A DNA stretch of 64,000 bases from Albimonas donghaensis (GCF_900106695.1 NZ_FNMZ01000001.1:1240001-1304000), one strand, 5' to 3'. Positions 1 to 9,065 are shown, counted from the first letter of the stretch. The notes: generated by a model from the sequence alone, not told the origin. Made by a program: numbers and translations.

Positions 1-539
1 TGGCGGGCTCGGTCATGGGCTTCACCGTGCCCAGCTTCGTGATGGGGCTGGTGCTGGCGCTGATCTTCGCGGTCAAGCTGCGCTGGCTGCCCTCGGGCGG
101 GTCCGACACCATCTCGCACGCCATCCTGCCGGTGGTGACCATGGGCGTGATCGGGGCGGCGGTGATCGCGCGCTTCACCCGCTCGGCCATGCTGGAGGTG
201 CTGGGGCAGCCCTATGTGCGCACCGCCTCGGCCAAGGGCCTGGTCTGGCGCGAGGTGATCGTGGGCCATGTCCTGCCCAACGCCGCCATCCCGACCCTGA
301 CCATCATCGGCTTCATGGTCGGCAGCCTCGTCGCCGGCGCCGTGGTGGTGGAGAGCATCTTCTCCTGGCCCGGCGTCGGGCGGCTGCTGGTGACCGCGGT
401 CGCCAACCGGGATCTGGCGGTGGTGCAGGTGATCATCCTGATGATCGGGACCACCATGGTCGGCGCCAATCTCGCCGTCGATCTCGCCTATGGCTGGGTC
501 GATCCCCGGCTGCGCACCGCCCGCCTGAAAACCGCCTGA
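1..539 (+). CDS. ABC transporter permease, DppB/OppB type (5' end missing)
   Basis: This is the C-terminal part of an inner-membrane permease of a peptide/nickel-type ABC importer. The frame is open from base 3 and about 178 residues are visible. Hydrophobic segments alternate with the cytoplasmic EAA loop (YVRTASAKGL then VGHVLPNA, bases about 210-285), which docks onto the ATPase. The end (AYGWVDPRLR) is typical of DppB-like proteins. It is followed after 13 bases by a DppC-like permease, so the two form the usual permease heterodimer. The binding protein and ATPases are presumably left of the window. The family is clear; the substrate cannot be read from the sequence. Confidence 0.9.
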   Translation, partial: AGSVMGFTVPSFVMGLVLALIFAVKLRWLPSGGSDTISHAILPVVTMGVIGAAVIARFTRSAMLEVLGQPYVRTASAKGLVWREVIVGHVLPNAAIPTLTIIGFMVGSLVAGAVVVESIFSWPGVGRLLVTAVANRDLAVVQVIILMIGTTMVGANLAVDLAYGWVDPRLRTARLKTA

Positions 540-552
540 GGGAGCCCGAGAC

Positions 553-1464
553 ATGTCCGCCATTCCCGACCCGACCTCCGAGCCGACCTCCCCCGCTTCG
601 GGCAGCGTGTTCACCGCCAAGGCCGGCGCCCGCGCCTTCTTCGAGGCCTGGCCCCCCATGGTGCTGATCGCGCTCGCCTGGATCGCGCTGTGCCTCGTGG
701 TGGTGGCCTTCGCGCCGCAGATCGCGCCCTATGATTTCCTCGCGCTCGACCTGCGGGCCCGGCTGATCCCGCCCGTCGGCATGGGGGGCGACTGGGCGCA
801 TCCGCTGGGCACGGACGAGCTGGGGCGCGACGTGCTCTCGCGCCTGATCCAGTCGGTGCGGGTGTCGATGGTGATCGCGTTCCTCTCCACCCTGATCGCG
901 GCGACGCTGGGGGTGAGCCTGGGCTTCCTCGCCGCCTGGTTCCGCGGCCGGGTCGAGCAGGCGATCCTGATGCTGATCGACGCCCAGGCCGCGATGCCCT
1001 TCATGATCATCGCGCTGGCCGCGCTGGCCTTCCTGGGCAACTCGTTGACGCTGTTCACCATTCTTCTGGGATTCCACGGGTGGGAGCGGATCGCCCGCAT
1101 CTCCCGCGGGCTGGCGATCGCGGCGCAGGAGCAGGGCTACGCCGCCGCCGTGCGCGATCTGGGCGCGAGCCCCTGGCGGATCTACTTCCGCCATATCCTG
1201 CCCAACATCGCCTCGACCCTGATCGTGTCGATGAGCCTGAATTTCCCTGAGGTGATCCTGCTGGAATCCGGGCTGTCCTTCCTCGGGCTCGGGGTGCAGC
1301 CGCCGCTGACCAGCCTCGGCAACATGGTCGGCTACGGGCGGGACTACATCCAGTCCGCGCCCTGGATCATGCTGGCCCCGGCGGCGGCGATCGTGATCAC
1401 GACGCTGGCGATCTCGGTCATCGGGGACTGGCTGCGGGACCGGTTCGACCCGACCCTTCGGTGA
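553..1464 (+). CDS. ABC transporter permease, DppC/OppC type
   Basis: 303-residue second permease of the same importer. A cytoplasmic N-terminus of about 35 residues precedes the first membrane helix, as usual for DppC. The motif HPLGTDELGRDVLSRLIQS (about residues 89-107) is the DppC hallmark, and the EAA loop (YAAAVRDLGASPWR followed by RHILPNI) lies near residues 196-220. The C-terminus GDWLRDRFDPTLR is canonical. The ATG lies 13 bases after the upstream permease stop, so the two are very likely co-transcribed. No ATPase gene follows, so the operon seems to end here. Confidence 0.93.
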   Translation: MSAIPDPTSEPTSPASGSVFTAKAGARAFFEAWPPMVLIALAWIALCLVVVAFAPQIAPYDFLALDLRARLIPPVGMGGDWAHPLGTDELGRDVLSRLIQSVRVSMVIAFLSTLIAATLGVSLGFLAAWFRGRVEQAILMLIDAQAAMPFMIIALAALAFLGNSLTLFTILLGFHGWERIARISRGLAIAAQEQGYAAAVRDLGASPWRIYFRHILPNIASTLIVSMSLNFPEVILLESGLSFLGLGVQPPLTSLGNMVGYGRDYIQSAPWIMLAPAAAIVITTLAISVIGDWLRDRFDPTLR

Positions 1465-1486
1465 CACGCGGGCGGAGCGCGCGGAT

Positions 1487-1523
1487 GGCGGGTTGAAACC
1501 CGCCCTACGGGGGCGGCGCGGTC
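1487..1523. repeat. Dispersed palindromic repeat, copy 1
   Basis: A 37-base element with a short dyad (GGCGGGTT, three bases, ACCCGCC) just after the DppC-like gene. The copy at 12452-12488 matches it at 33 of 37 positions, and both lie directly behind a stop codon in the same orientation. This is consistent with a small dispersed intergenic palindrome of the REP/BIME sort. Confidence 0.6.
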
Positions 1524-1525
1524 AT

Positions 1526-1588
1526 GCGCCGCCCCCGACGCGTTCCGCGCAGCCCCCCACGCGTTCCGCGCCGCCCCCCACGCGTTCC
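1526..1588. repeat. Three tandem 21-base repeats
   Basis: Three consecutive 21-base units (1526-1546, 1547-1567, 1568-1588), each ending in ACGCGTTCC and differing at one to three positions. They lie between the permease genes and rodA and contain no credible ORF. A function is not apparent. Confidence 0.75.
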
Positions 1589-1687
1589 GATCAACTCTCG
1601 CCCCCGCGCGACCCGACCGGCTTGCATCGCCACCGATTCAGGCGCATCCCCTGAGGCTCCCCCCCAACGCCTCCGGTCACCGCCACG

Positions 1688-2827
1688 ATGTCCCGTCTCG
1701 CTCCGCCCGAAGCTCCGCTCTCCGCCCTGCAGAAGGCGCTGCGCTTCCATTGGGGGGTGCTGCTGCTGATCTGCGCGGTGGCGTCCATCGGCTTCCTGAT
1801 GCTCTATTCGGTGGCCGGCGGCGATCTCGACCCCTGGGCCTCGCGCCAGATCACCCGTTTCGGCATCGGCATCGCCCTGATGATAGTCGTCGCCATGATC
1901 CATATCCGGATCTGGCGCGCGCTCAGCCCGCTGGCCTATCTCGGCTCCATGGGCCTGCTGGTGCTGGTCGAGGTCATGGGCGCCACCGGCATGGGCGCGA
2001 CCCGCTGGATCGACCTGGGCTTCATCCAGCTCCAGCCGTCCGAGCTGATGAAGATCGCTCTCGTGCTGGCGCTGGCGCGCTATTACGACTGGCTGGGCGA
2101 GGGCAAGGCCTCCCGCCCGCTCTGGCTGATCCCGCCGATCCTGCTGATCCTCGCGCCCATGGCGCTGGTGCTCAAGCAGCCGGATCTCGGCACCGCGCTG
2201 CTGCTGGGGCTGGGCGGGGCCGCGGTGATGTGGCTGGCGGGCGTCCACTGGCTCTATTTCGCCACTGCGGCCGCGAGCGCGGCGGCGCTGGTCTACGCGG
2301 TGCTCGAATCCCGCGGGACCGACTGGCAGCTGATCAAGGACTACCAGTTCCGCCGGATCGAGACCTTTCTGGACCCCGAGAGCGACCCGCTCGGCGCCGG
2401 CTACCACATCACCCAGTCGAAGATCGCCTTCGGGTCGGGCGGGATCTCGGGGCGGGGCTTCATGCAGGGCACCCAGACCCGGCTGAACTTCCTGCCCGAG
2501 AAGCACACCGACTTCATCTTCACCACCCTGGCGGAGGAGTTCGGCTTCGTCGGCGCCTCCGCCCTGCTGATCCTCTACGCGCTGATCGTGCTGTTCTGCA
2601 CGGTGTCGATGCTGCGCAACCGCGACCGGTTCGGGGCGCTGACCACCGGCGGGCTGACCATGACCTTCTTCCTGTTCTTCGCGGTGAACATGGCGATGGT
2701 GACGGGGCTCGCGCCCGTGGTGGGGGTGCCGCTGCCGCTGGTCTCCTATGGCGGGTCGGCGATGATGGTGCTGCTGATCGCCTTCGGATTCGTCCAGTCC
2801 GCCCATATCCACCGCCCGCGGAGCTGA
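1688..2827 (+). CDS. rodA: Rod-shape-determining protein RodA (SEDS peptidoglycan polymerase)
   Basis: 379-residue multipass protein of the SEDS (RodA/FtsW/SpoVE) family, which polymerises lipid II glycan strands during elongation together with a class B PBP. Visible family motifs are GATRWIDLGFIQLQPSELMK (about residues 100-119), FGSGGISGRGFMQGTQT with FLPEKHTDFIF (about 248-280) and PLVSYGGSAMM near the C-terminus (about 350). Length and hydrophobic pattern (about ten helices) fit RodA. The usual mreBCD-mrdA partners are not in this window. The ATG has only a weak ribosome-binding site. RodA rather than FtsW is chosen from length and from the absence of division genes nearby. Confidence 0.93.
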   Translation: MSRLAPPEAPLSALQKALRFHWGVLLLICAVASIGFLMLYSVAGGDLDPWASRQITRFGIGIALMIVVAMIHIRIWRALSPLAYLGSMGLLVLVEVMGATGMGATRWIDLGFIQLQPSELMKIALVLALARYYDWLGEGKASRPLWLIPPILLILAPMALVLKQPDLGTALLLGLGGAAVMWLAGVHWLYFATAAASAAALVYAVLESRGTDWQLIKDYQFRRIETFLDPESDPLGAGYHITQSKIAFGSGGISGRGFMQGTQTRLNFLPEKHTDFIFTTLAEEFGFVGASALLILYALIVLFCTVSMLRNRDRFGALTTGGLTMTFFLFFAVNMAMVTGLAPVVGVPLPLVSYGGSAMMVLLIAFGFVQSAHIHRPRS

Positions 2828-2945
2828 CGCCCGCCTCCGGTCGCCCCCCCCCCGACCGTGCCTCCAGGCGCCCCCGTTCCGGTTGCCCCGCCTCTCCGGC
2901 TCGGCTACGCGATGCATGCTGCAACCGCGAAGGGGATCCCACGCC

Positions 2946-3896
2946 ATGACCGCCGAAACGCTCACCATCCTCTTCGCCGGCCGCGAGGCGCAGCGCCACG
3001 AATGGGAGGCCCCCCTGCGCGCCGCCGCCGCCGAACAGGGCGTGGACATGCGCCTGTTCATGACCCCCGAGGAGGTCGACCCCGCGGAGGTCCACGCGCT
3101 CATCTACAATCCCAACGGCCCGGTGAAGGACTTCGCGCCCTACACGAACCTGCGCGCGGTGCTGTCGCTCTGGGCCGGGGTGGAGAAGATCGTGGGCGAC
3201 GACCGCATCCAGGTGCCGCTGGCGCGCATGGTCGAGCCCGGCCTGACGCTGGGCATGACCGACTGGGTCTGCGCCCATGTCCTGCGCCATCACATGGGGA
3301 TCGACGCGCATCTGGCGCTTGCGCCCGGCGAGTGGCCCCAGCGCATCCCGCCGCTGACCCGCAACCGCAAGGTCGGCGTGCTGGGTCTGGGCGAACTGGG
3401 GACCGACGCCGCGAAGATGCTCGCCGCCCTGCGCTTCGACACGGCTGGCTGGGCGCGGTCCCGGCATGAGATCGAGGGGGTCGAGACCTTCCACGGCCCC
3501 GAGGGGCTGGAGGCCATCCTCGCGCGATCCGAGATCCTGGTGCTGCTGCTGCCCGACACGCCCGACACCACCAACCTGCTCGACGCGCGCCGGCTGGCGA
3601 TGCTGCCCGAGGGCGCGGTGATCGTGAACCCCGGCCGCGGCCCGCTGATCGACGACGACGCCCTGCTGGCGGCGCTGGACGCGGGCCGGGTCGGCCACGC
3701 CACGCTCGATGTCTTCCGGGTCGAGCCCCTGCCCGCCGATCACCCCTACTGGGCGCATCCCAAGGTCACCGTGACCCCGCATATCGCCTCCGCCACCCGG
3801 CCCGAGACCGCCTCCGGCGCGCTGGTGGAGCAGATCGGCCGCCTGTCTCGCGGAGAGCCGCTGCTGCATGTGGTGGACCGCCGGCGCGGCTACTGA
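2946..3896 (+). CDS. ghrA: Glyoxylate/hydroxypyruvate reductase A-type D-2-hydroxyacid dehydrogenase
   Basis: 316-residue NAD(P)-dependent D-2-hydroxyacid dehydrogenase that likely reduces glyoxylate or hydroxypyruvate in the cytosol. The Rossmann motif GLGELG (about residue 142) begins the nucleotide-binding domain. The catalytic Arg is in VNPGRGPL (about 230), the Glu in RVEPLP (about 259) and the His in TPHIAS (about 278). The N-terminus (LTILFAGREAQRHEWE) is typical of GhrA rather than SerA. I chose the ATG at 2946 because a GAAGGGG ribosome-binding site precedes it; an upstream in-frame ATG at 2883 would add 21 atypical residues. Confidence 0.88.
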   Translation: MTAETLTILFAGREAQRHEWEAPLRAAAAEQGVDMRLFMTPEEVDPAEVHALIYNPNGPVKDFAPYTNLRAVLSLWAGVEKIVGDDRIQVPLARMVEPGLTLGMTDWVCAHVLRHHMGIDAHLALAPGEWPQRIPPLTRNRKVGVLGLGELGTDAAKMLAALRFDTAGWARSRHEIEGVETFHGPEGLEAILARSEILVLLLPDTPDTTNLLDARRLAMLPEGAVIVNPGRGPLIDDDALLAALDAGRVGHATLDVFRVEPLPADHPYWAHPKVTVTPHIASATRPETASGALVEQIGRLSRGEPLLHVVDRRRGY

Positions 3897-4208
3897 GCCG
3901 CCCGCGCCGCCGGCTCAAGCGCCCCCCGCCCCCTCCCCGCACCCGCCATCCGGGGGCGGGGCGGGGGCGCGCGCCGACCGCTCTCCCCACGCCCCGCGCC
4001 GCAGCGCAGCAGGCCCCGGCCTTCGCCGAGCGCCGGCCCTGGGCCGAAATCCCGACCCCGCCGCGAAAAAGTCGCCCGGACGCATGGGCGCCGCGCTGCG
4101 CCGCGTTGCGAAACGCCGCCCGTCTTCTTACGTTCCACGCTTCCCGCGCGCCTCCGCGCCGGCGCTGGACCCCCACGCCGCCCCCATAGCCCGACCGGAG
4201 CGCCGCCC
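3897..4208. other. Gene-free stretch between ghrA and the DUF502 gene
   Basis: 312 bases of very GC-rich DNA. I see no credible ORF, RNA gene, terminator with a T tract or clear promoter. It presumably carries the promoter of the DUF502 gene. Confidence 0.5.
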
Positions 4209-5075
4209 ATGGCCCGATCCCCGCGCCCCAGCAAACCCGGCCGCAAGGCGCGCGCGCCGCGCCGCAGTTTCCTGCAGCGCACCCGGGCCAATTTCCTGAC
4301 CGGCCTGGTGATCGTCGCCCCGGTCACCCTGACGCTCTACCTGGTGTGGACCTTCATCACCTTCGTGGATGAGCGCATCGTCCCGCTGGTCCCGGCCGTC
4401 TACAATCCCAACACCTATCTCGGCGTCGACATCCCCGGCTTCGGGCTCGTGGTCTTCGTCGTGTTCACCGCCGTCGTCGGCTCGGCCACCAAGAACCTGT
4501 TCGGCCGCCAGCTGGTCCTGATGGCCGAACGCTGGGTGGACCGCATGCCCATCGTGCGGTCGGTCTACAACGGCGTGAAGCAGATCATCGAGACGGTGCT
4601 GACCCAGTCCCAGGGCGCCTCGTTCAAGGAGGCCTGCCTCATCGAGTATCCGAGGCGCGAGGTCTGGGCGCTGGCCTTCGTCTCCACCGACACCCGCGGC
4701 GAGATCCCGCCCAAGGTCGACGCCCACAACCGGCTCATGACCCCCGGGGCCGCGCCCGAGCCGATGGTCTCGGTGTTCCTGCCGACCACGCCGAACCCGA
4801 CTTCGGGGTTCCTGCTGTTCGTGCCCCGCAAGGACGTGGTGACGCTGGACATGAGCGTGGAGGAGGCGGCGAAGCTGGTGATCTCCGCCGGGCTCGTGGT
4901 GCCCCCGACGGCGGAGGAGCGCGCGGCGGGCGCGGCCAGACGCGGCCCCAACGGCGCCCCCCGCCCGGCCGCGGTCGCGCCGGCGGCGGGGACGGCCCGC
5001 GCCGCCCCCGCCCGCGCCGCCCGCCCCGAGACGGTGCGCAGCCGCCCCCTGCCCGACACGCCGCGCAAGGGCTGA
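4209..5075 (+). CDS. DUF502 family membrane protein
   Basis: 288-residue member of DUF502, a family of small inner-membrane proteins of unknown function. A basic N-terminus precedes a first membrane helix (LTGLVIVAPVTLTLYLVWTF, about residues 32-51). A second hydrophobic segment follows (GFGLVVFVVFTAVVGSAT, about 77-94). The conserved core includes RMPIVRSVYNGVKQIIETV (about 117-135), and FLPTTPNPTSGFLLFVP (about 190-206) is the most recognisable family motif. The last 60 residues are a low-complexity Ala/Pro/Arg tail. It stands alone between ghrA and a LysE-type exporter, so context gives no functional hint. Confidence 0.88.
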   Translation: MARSPRPSKPGRKARAPRRSFLQRTRANFLTGLVIVAPVTLTLYLVWTFITFVDERIVPLVPAVYNPNTYLGVDIPGFGLVVFVVFTAVVGSATKNLFGRQLVLMAERWVDRMPIVRSVYNGVKQIIETVLTQSQGASFKEACLIEYPRREVWALAFVSTDTRGEIPPKVDAHNRLMTPGAAPEPMVSVFLPTTPNPTSGFLLFVPRKDVVTLDMSVEEAAKLVISAGLVVPPTAEERAAGAARRGPNGAPRPAAVAPAAGTARAAPARAARPETVRSRPLPDTPRKG

Positions 5076-5314
5076 CGCGGACGCCGGGACGGCCCGGACC
5101 GCGGCCCCGCCAGGCGTTCCGGGGGCGCGCCGCCCCCGCCGCTTGCGCATGCGGCGGCGCCTGTGTTCCGCCCTTGCCCGGACGGCTCGCGCATCGGCCC
5201 ACGCTCCGCCCGGCGCCTCCGGCGGGGCGTCTCCCCAAGGCCCCCTTTCCCCTTGGTCGCGCGCCTCGCCTCGTCACCGCATGATCCCGTCTCGTCCGCA
5301 GGAGCCTTCGCCCG

Positions 5315-5962
5315 ATGCCGCCCGATCCCTCGTCCCTGCCCCTGCCCCTGCCTCTGGTCGGCCCCGGCCTGACCGGGTTCGCCACGGGGTTCTCGCTGAT
5401 CCTCGCCATCGGGGCGCAAAATGTGTTCGTGCTGCGCCAGGGGCTGGCGCGGCGGCATGTGTTCTGGGTGTGCCTGGTCTGCGCGGTCTCCGACGCCCTG
5501 TTGATCTCCGCCGGGGTGGCGGGCTTCGGCGCGGTCGCCCAGCGGGTTCCGTGGCTGGAAACGGCGATGACCTGGGGCGGGGCCGCCTTCCTCGCGGTCT
5601 ATGGCGGGATGCGCCTGCGCGCCGCCTGGAAGGGCGAGGACGGGATCGACGCCGCCGCCGGCGGGCCCGATCCGGGGCTGCGGGCGGCGCTGCTGGCCTG
5701 CCTCGCCTTCACCTGGCTCAACCCGCATGTCTATCTCGACACGCTGGCGCTGGTCGGCGCGGTCGGCGCGGGGTTCGAGGGCGCCTCCCGCCTCGCCTAC
5801 GGGATCGGCGCGGCGACGGCCTCCTTCGTGTTCTTCTTCGGCCTGGGCTACGGCGCGCGCCTGCTGGCGCCGCTGCTGGCCCGGCCCCGCGCATGGCGGG
5901 TCTTCGACCTGGCCGTGGGGCTGCTGATGTGGGCGCTGGCGGCGGGTCTGGTCCTGCGTTGA
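5315..5962 (+). CDS. LysE/ArgO family amino-acid exporter
   Basis: 215-residue inner-membrane protein of the LysE/ArgO family, which exports lysine and/or arginine. The signature FSLILAIGAQNVFVLRQGL (about residues 24-42) is the first helix motif of LysE/ArgO. Further helices and the conserved CLAFTWLNPHVYLDTL (about 130-145) match the family, with about six hydrophobic segments in all. The usual LysG/ArgP-type regulator is not adjacent. The preceding 239 bases hold no gene. The exact substrate is not determinable. Confidence 0.9.
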   Translation: MPPDPSSLPLPLPLVGPGLTGFATGFSLILAIGAQNVFVLRQGLARRHVFWVCLVCAVSDALLISAGVAGFGAVAQRVPWLETAMTWGGAAFLAVYGGMRLRAAWKGEDGIDAAAGGPDPGLRAALLACLAFTWLNPHVYLDTLALVGAVGAGFEGASRLAYGIGAATASFVFFFGLGYGARLLAPLLARPRAWRVFDLAVGLLMWALAAGLVLR

Positions 5963-5999
5963 ACCGGCGCCGGCCGGGGGCGGCGCGGCGCGGGACCGG

Positions 6000-7790
6000 C
6001 TATTCCGCCCGCCACCACACGTCCGGCAGCCAGCCGGACCAGTCGCCGTAAAGCGGCAGCCGCTCCGGATAGCCGAGCCCCTTCCAGTAGGCGATCCGAC
6101 TGGTCGGCGCGTGCCAGAGCGGGATCACGTAGATCCCCGTGGTCAGCACCCGGTCCAGCGCCCGCGCCGCGGCCTGGAAATCCGCCGGGTCCTCCGCCGC
6201 CAGCAGGGCGTCGATCGCCGCCTCCGCCGCCGGACTGTCGACGCCGGGATAGTTGCGCGTGCCCGGCGCCGTCACCCCCTCGCGCCCCCAGTAGAACCGC
6301 TGCTCGTTGCCGGGGCTGAGGCTCATCGCCCAGGTGTTGACGATCATGTCGTAGTCGTAGTCCGACCGCCGCGCCTGATACTGCGCCCCGTCCACCAGCC
6401 GCACCGTCGCCTGGATCCCCAGCACCGACAGCGACTTGGCGAAGACCTGCGCCGCCGGCTCCCAGGCCGGGCCCGACAGCAGGATCTCGAAGCGGAACCG
6501 CTTGCGCTCCGGCCCCATCAGCACGCCGTTCTGGATCTGCCAGCCGGCCTCCGCCAGCAGCCGCGCCGCCTTGCGCAGGTTGCGCCGGCTGCGCCCCTCT
6601 CCGTCCGTCTCCGGCCAGGCGAAGTCCGATCCCAGCGCGCCCTCGGGCAGATCGTCGGCGAAGGGGGCCAGGATCTCCCGCTCCGCCCCTTCCGCCGCGC
6701 CCTCGAAGCCCAGCGGCGTGCCCCCGAAAGGCGAGCGGATGCGGGCATAGGCCCCGCGGTTCAAGGTGTTGTTGATCCACTCGAAATCGAAGGCCTCGGC
6801 CAGCGCCCGGCGCACCCGCACGTCCTTGAACAGGTCCCGCCGCGTGTTGAACACGAACCCGGTCAGGCCCGAGGGCCGCTGATGCGGGATCTCCGCGCGC
6901 GTCACGTCTCCCCGCTCCGCCGCCGGAAAGCCGTAGCCCTCCGCCCAGCGGTCCGGATCGCCGTCGCGGAACACGTCGATATCGCCCGCGCGGAACGCCT
7001 CGAACCGAGCGGATTCGTCCTTGAACCACTCGTAGCGGATCTCGTCCAGGTTCCACAGGCCGGCGTTCAACGGCAGATCCGCCCCCCACCAGTCCGGGTC
7101 CTTGCGGAACACCACCCGGCGCCCCGGCTCCGCCGACTCGACCACATAGGGGCCGGACGTCACCAGCGGCTCCATCGAGCTTTCCGCGAAGTCGCGCCCC
7201 TCGAACGCCGCCTTCTTGAGGATCGGGCGCAGGCCGATGATCAGCGGCATCTCGCGATCGGGCGCGTCGAAATGGAAGCGGACCGAGCGCGGCCCCGTGA
7301 CCTCCGTGCGCGAGACCTTGTCCCACGAGCTTCGGAACCCCGGCAGCCCCTTCTCCGCCAGCACCTCCATCGACCAGATCACATCTTCCAGCGTGACCGG
7401 GGAGCCGTCGGAGAATCGGGCCTCCTCGCGCAGTTCGAACTCCACCCAGGATCGGTCGGGCGGCGTCTCCACCCGCCCTGCGAGCTGGCCGTAGAGCGTG
7501 AACGGCTCGTCCCACGAACGGGCGAGCAGCGATTCGACCATAAGTCCGCGCACCGCCCAGACCGAACGGCCCTTGAGAATGTAGGGATTGAGCGAGTCGA
7601 ACCCGCCCAGTTCGCCCAGCACCAGCCGCCCCCCCTTGGGCGCGGCAGGGTCCGCATAGGGAAGATGGTCGAAGTCCGGCGCCAATGCGGGCGCGCCATG
7701 CATCGCAAGACCATGTGTCGGCTCGGCCCCGGCCCCCCCGCATATGGGCGCCAGCGCAAGCGACAGCGCCAGCGCCAGCCTGCGGCGCAT
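6000..7790 (-). CDS. Extracellular solute-binding protein family 5, YejA-like
   Basis: 596-residue periplasmic binding protein of the peptide/oligopeptide class. A signal peptide (residues about 1-22, ending GGAGA) is followed by HGLAMHGAPALAPDFDHLPY, a YejA-like start of the mature protein. The family core (DPAAPKGGRLVLGE, FDSLNPYILKGRS, FDFEWINNTLNRGAY) is intact to the C-terminus. The frame runs upstream to 8234, but the signal peptide fixes the start at 7790. Convergent with the LysE-type gene (38 bases apart). No permease or ATPase is adjacent on this strand, so it is an orphan; it could serve the dipeptide-type permeases 5 kb away or a system elsewhere. Confidence 0.9.
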   Translation of the reverse strand: MRRRLALALSLALAPICGGAGAEPTHGLAMHGAPALAPDFDHLPYADPAAPKGGRLVLGELGGFDSLNPYILKGRSVWAVRGLMVESLLARSWDEPFTLYGQLAGRVETPPDRSWVEFELREEARFSDGSPVTLEDVIWSMEVLAEKGLPGFRSSWDKVSRTEVTGPRSVRFHFDAPDREMPLIIGLRPILKKAAFEGRDFAESSMEPLVTSGPYVVESAEPGRRVVFRKDPDWWGADLPLNAGLWNLDEIRYEWFKDESARFEAFRAGDIDVFRDGDPDRWAEGYGFPAAERGDVTRAEIPHQRPSGLTGFVFNTRRDLFKDVRVRRALAEAFDFEWINNTLNRGAYARIRSPFGGTPLGFEGAAEGAEREILAPFADDLPEGALGSDFAWPETDGEGRSRRNLRKAARLLAEAGWQIQNGVLMGPERKRFRFEILLSGPAWEPAAQVFAKSLSVLGIQATVRLVDGAQYQARRSDYDYDMIVNTWAMSLSPGNEQRFYWGREGVTAPGTRNYPGVDSPAAEAAIDALLAAEDPADFQAAARALDRVLTTGIYVIPLWHAPTSRIAYWKGLGYPERLPLYGDWSGWLPDVWWRAE

Positions 7791-7799
7791 TCGCCCAGA

Positions 7800-7956
7800 T
7801 TCTTCGCTAATGCCCCTTAACCCCGCGAAGACGCCAAACTTTCGCTTGCCAGCGGCAGGTGCGAAACCATATCCTGCCCTCACTGCTCGATAGGTTTCTT
7901 GCCTGTATGAAACCTGCCTCAACACTTGACGCCCTCCTTGGAGGGCGTCTTTTTTT
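7800..7956 (+). ncRNA. Candidate small RNA ending in a strong terminator
   Basis: This region lies between the binding-protein start and bdhA and is clearly less GC-rich than its surroundings. It contains a perfect 7-bp hairpin (AGGTTTC at 7892-7898, GAAACCT at 7909-7915), then an intrinsic terminator oriented rightward (7928-7956). No rightward gene lies within 1.9 kb upstream, so the terminator most simply ends a short RNA antisense to the 5' leader of the binding-protein mRNA. The 5' end is not determined; 7800 is a rough guess. It matches no RNA family I recognise. Confidence 0.4.
7928..7956 (+). terminator. Intrinsic terminator
   Basis: A 10-bp perfect stem (GACGCCCTCC at 7928-7937, GGAGGGCGTC at 7940-7949) is followed directly by seven T (7950-7956). 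This is a textbook rho-independent terminator for rightward transcription, yet no rightward CDS precedes it closely. Confidence 0.85.
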
Positions 7957-8279
7957 CGCCCCCACACTGCCCTGAAGTCGTTCATCTTCGCTCCCGTTGC
8001 GCGCCGCGTGTCCGGCCGTGTCGGCGGCGGCGATCGCGTGCGCGCGTGATCGGCTGCGCGCGTGATCGCGGCCTGGGCCCGCGTGCTGGTCCGCGACCGC
8101 CCGTCCTTCAAGCGCCCGTCCTTCAAGCGCGACCTCCGGCGACCCGGCGCCCCGCGGCAGGACGTCCGCTTTCCTTCCGCTCGCTTTCGCACCTGCGAAG
8201 TCCTAGTTCTAGAGGCGGAACGGGGCTCGCCCATGGTCCGCCCCGCAGGACCCTAGTCATGCACGGAGCGAAAAGCGAC

Positions 8280-9065
8280 ATGTCCATCAAGGGAAAAACC
8301 GCCGTCGTCACGGGCTCGAATTCGGGCATCGGGCTCGGCATCGCCGAGGTCCTGGCGGCCCGCGGCGCGAAGGTCGCCATCAACTCCTTCTCCGACACCG
8401 AGGAGGACCACGCGCTCGCCGCCAGGATCGCGAAGGCGCACGGGACCGAGGTCATCTACATCCAGGCCGACATGTCCAAGGGCGACCAGTGCCGCGCGCT
8501 GGTGGAGACGGCGGCCGATAAGCTCGGCTCCGTCGACATCCTGGTCAACAACGCCGGCATCCAGTTCGTGTCGGCCATCGACGAGTTCCCGGCCGAGAAA
8601 TGGGACGCGATCATCGCGATCAACATGTCCTCGACCTTCCACACCACCGCCGCGGCGCTGCCGATCATGCGCAGGAACGGCTGGGGCCGGGTGGTCAACA
8701 TCGCCTCCGCCCACGGGCTGACCGCCTCGCCCTTCAAGGGGGCCTATGTGGCCGCCAAGCACGGGGTCGTGGGCTTCACCAAGGTCACCGCGCTGGAAAC
8801 CGCGCGCGAGCCGATCACCTGCAACGCCATCTGCCCCGGCTACGTGCTGACGCCGCTCGTGGAGGCGCAGATCCCCGACACCATGAAGAAATACGACATG
8901 GACCGGGACACGGTGATCCGCGAGGTGATGCTGGAGCGTCAGCCCTCCAAGGAATTCGCCACCACCGAGCAGCTCGGCGGCTGCGTGGCCTTCCTGTGCT
9001 CGGACGACGCGGCGCAGATCACCGGGACCACGCTGTCGGTGGACGGCGGCTGGACCGCGCTCTGA
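8280..9065 (+). CDS. bdhA: D-3-hydroxybutyrate dehydrogenase
   Basis: 261-residue short-chain dehydrogenase that interconverts 3-hydroxybutyrate and acetoacetate with NAD, a step of polyhydroxybutyrate/ketone-body use. Motifs: TGSNSGIG cofactor loop (about residues 11-18), NNAG (about 90), the Ser of NIASAHG (about 142) and Y-AAK (GAYVAAKHG, about 155-159). SAHGL and CPGYVLTPLVEAQI are typical of BdhA rather than of general SDRs. Start chosen at 8280, with GGAG at 8264-8267; an ATG at 8259 is possible. It is followed by a patatin-like gene, an arrangement common near PHB metabolism. Confidence 0.9.
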   Translation: MSIKGKTAVVTGSNSGIGLGIAEVLAARGAKVAINSFSDTEEDHALAARIAKAHGTEVIYIQADMSKGDQCRALVETAADKLGSVDILVNNAGIQFVSAIDEFPAEKWDAIIAINMSSTFHTTAAALPIMRRNGWGRVVNIASAHGLTASPFKGAYVAAKHGVVGFTKVTALETAREPITCNAICPGYVLTPLVEAQIPDTMKKYDMDRDTVIREVMLERQPSKEFATTEQLGGCVAFLCSDDAAQITGTTLSVDGGWTAL

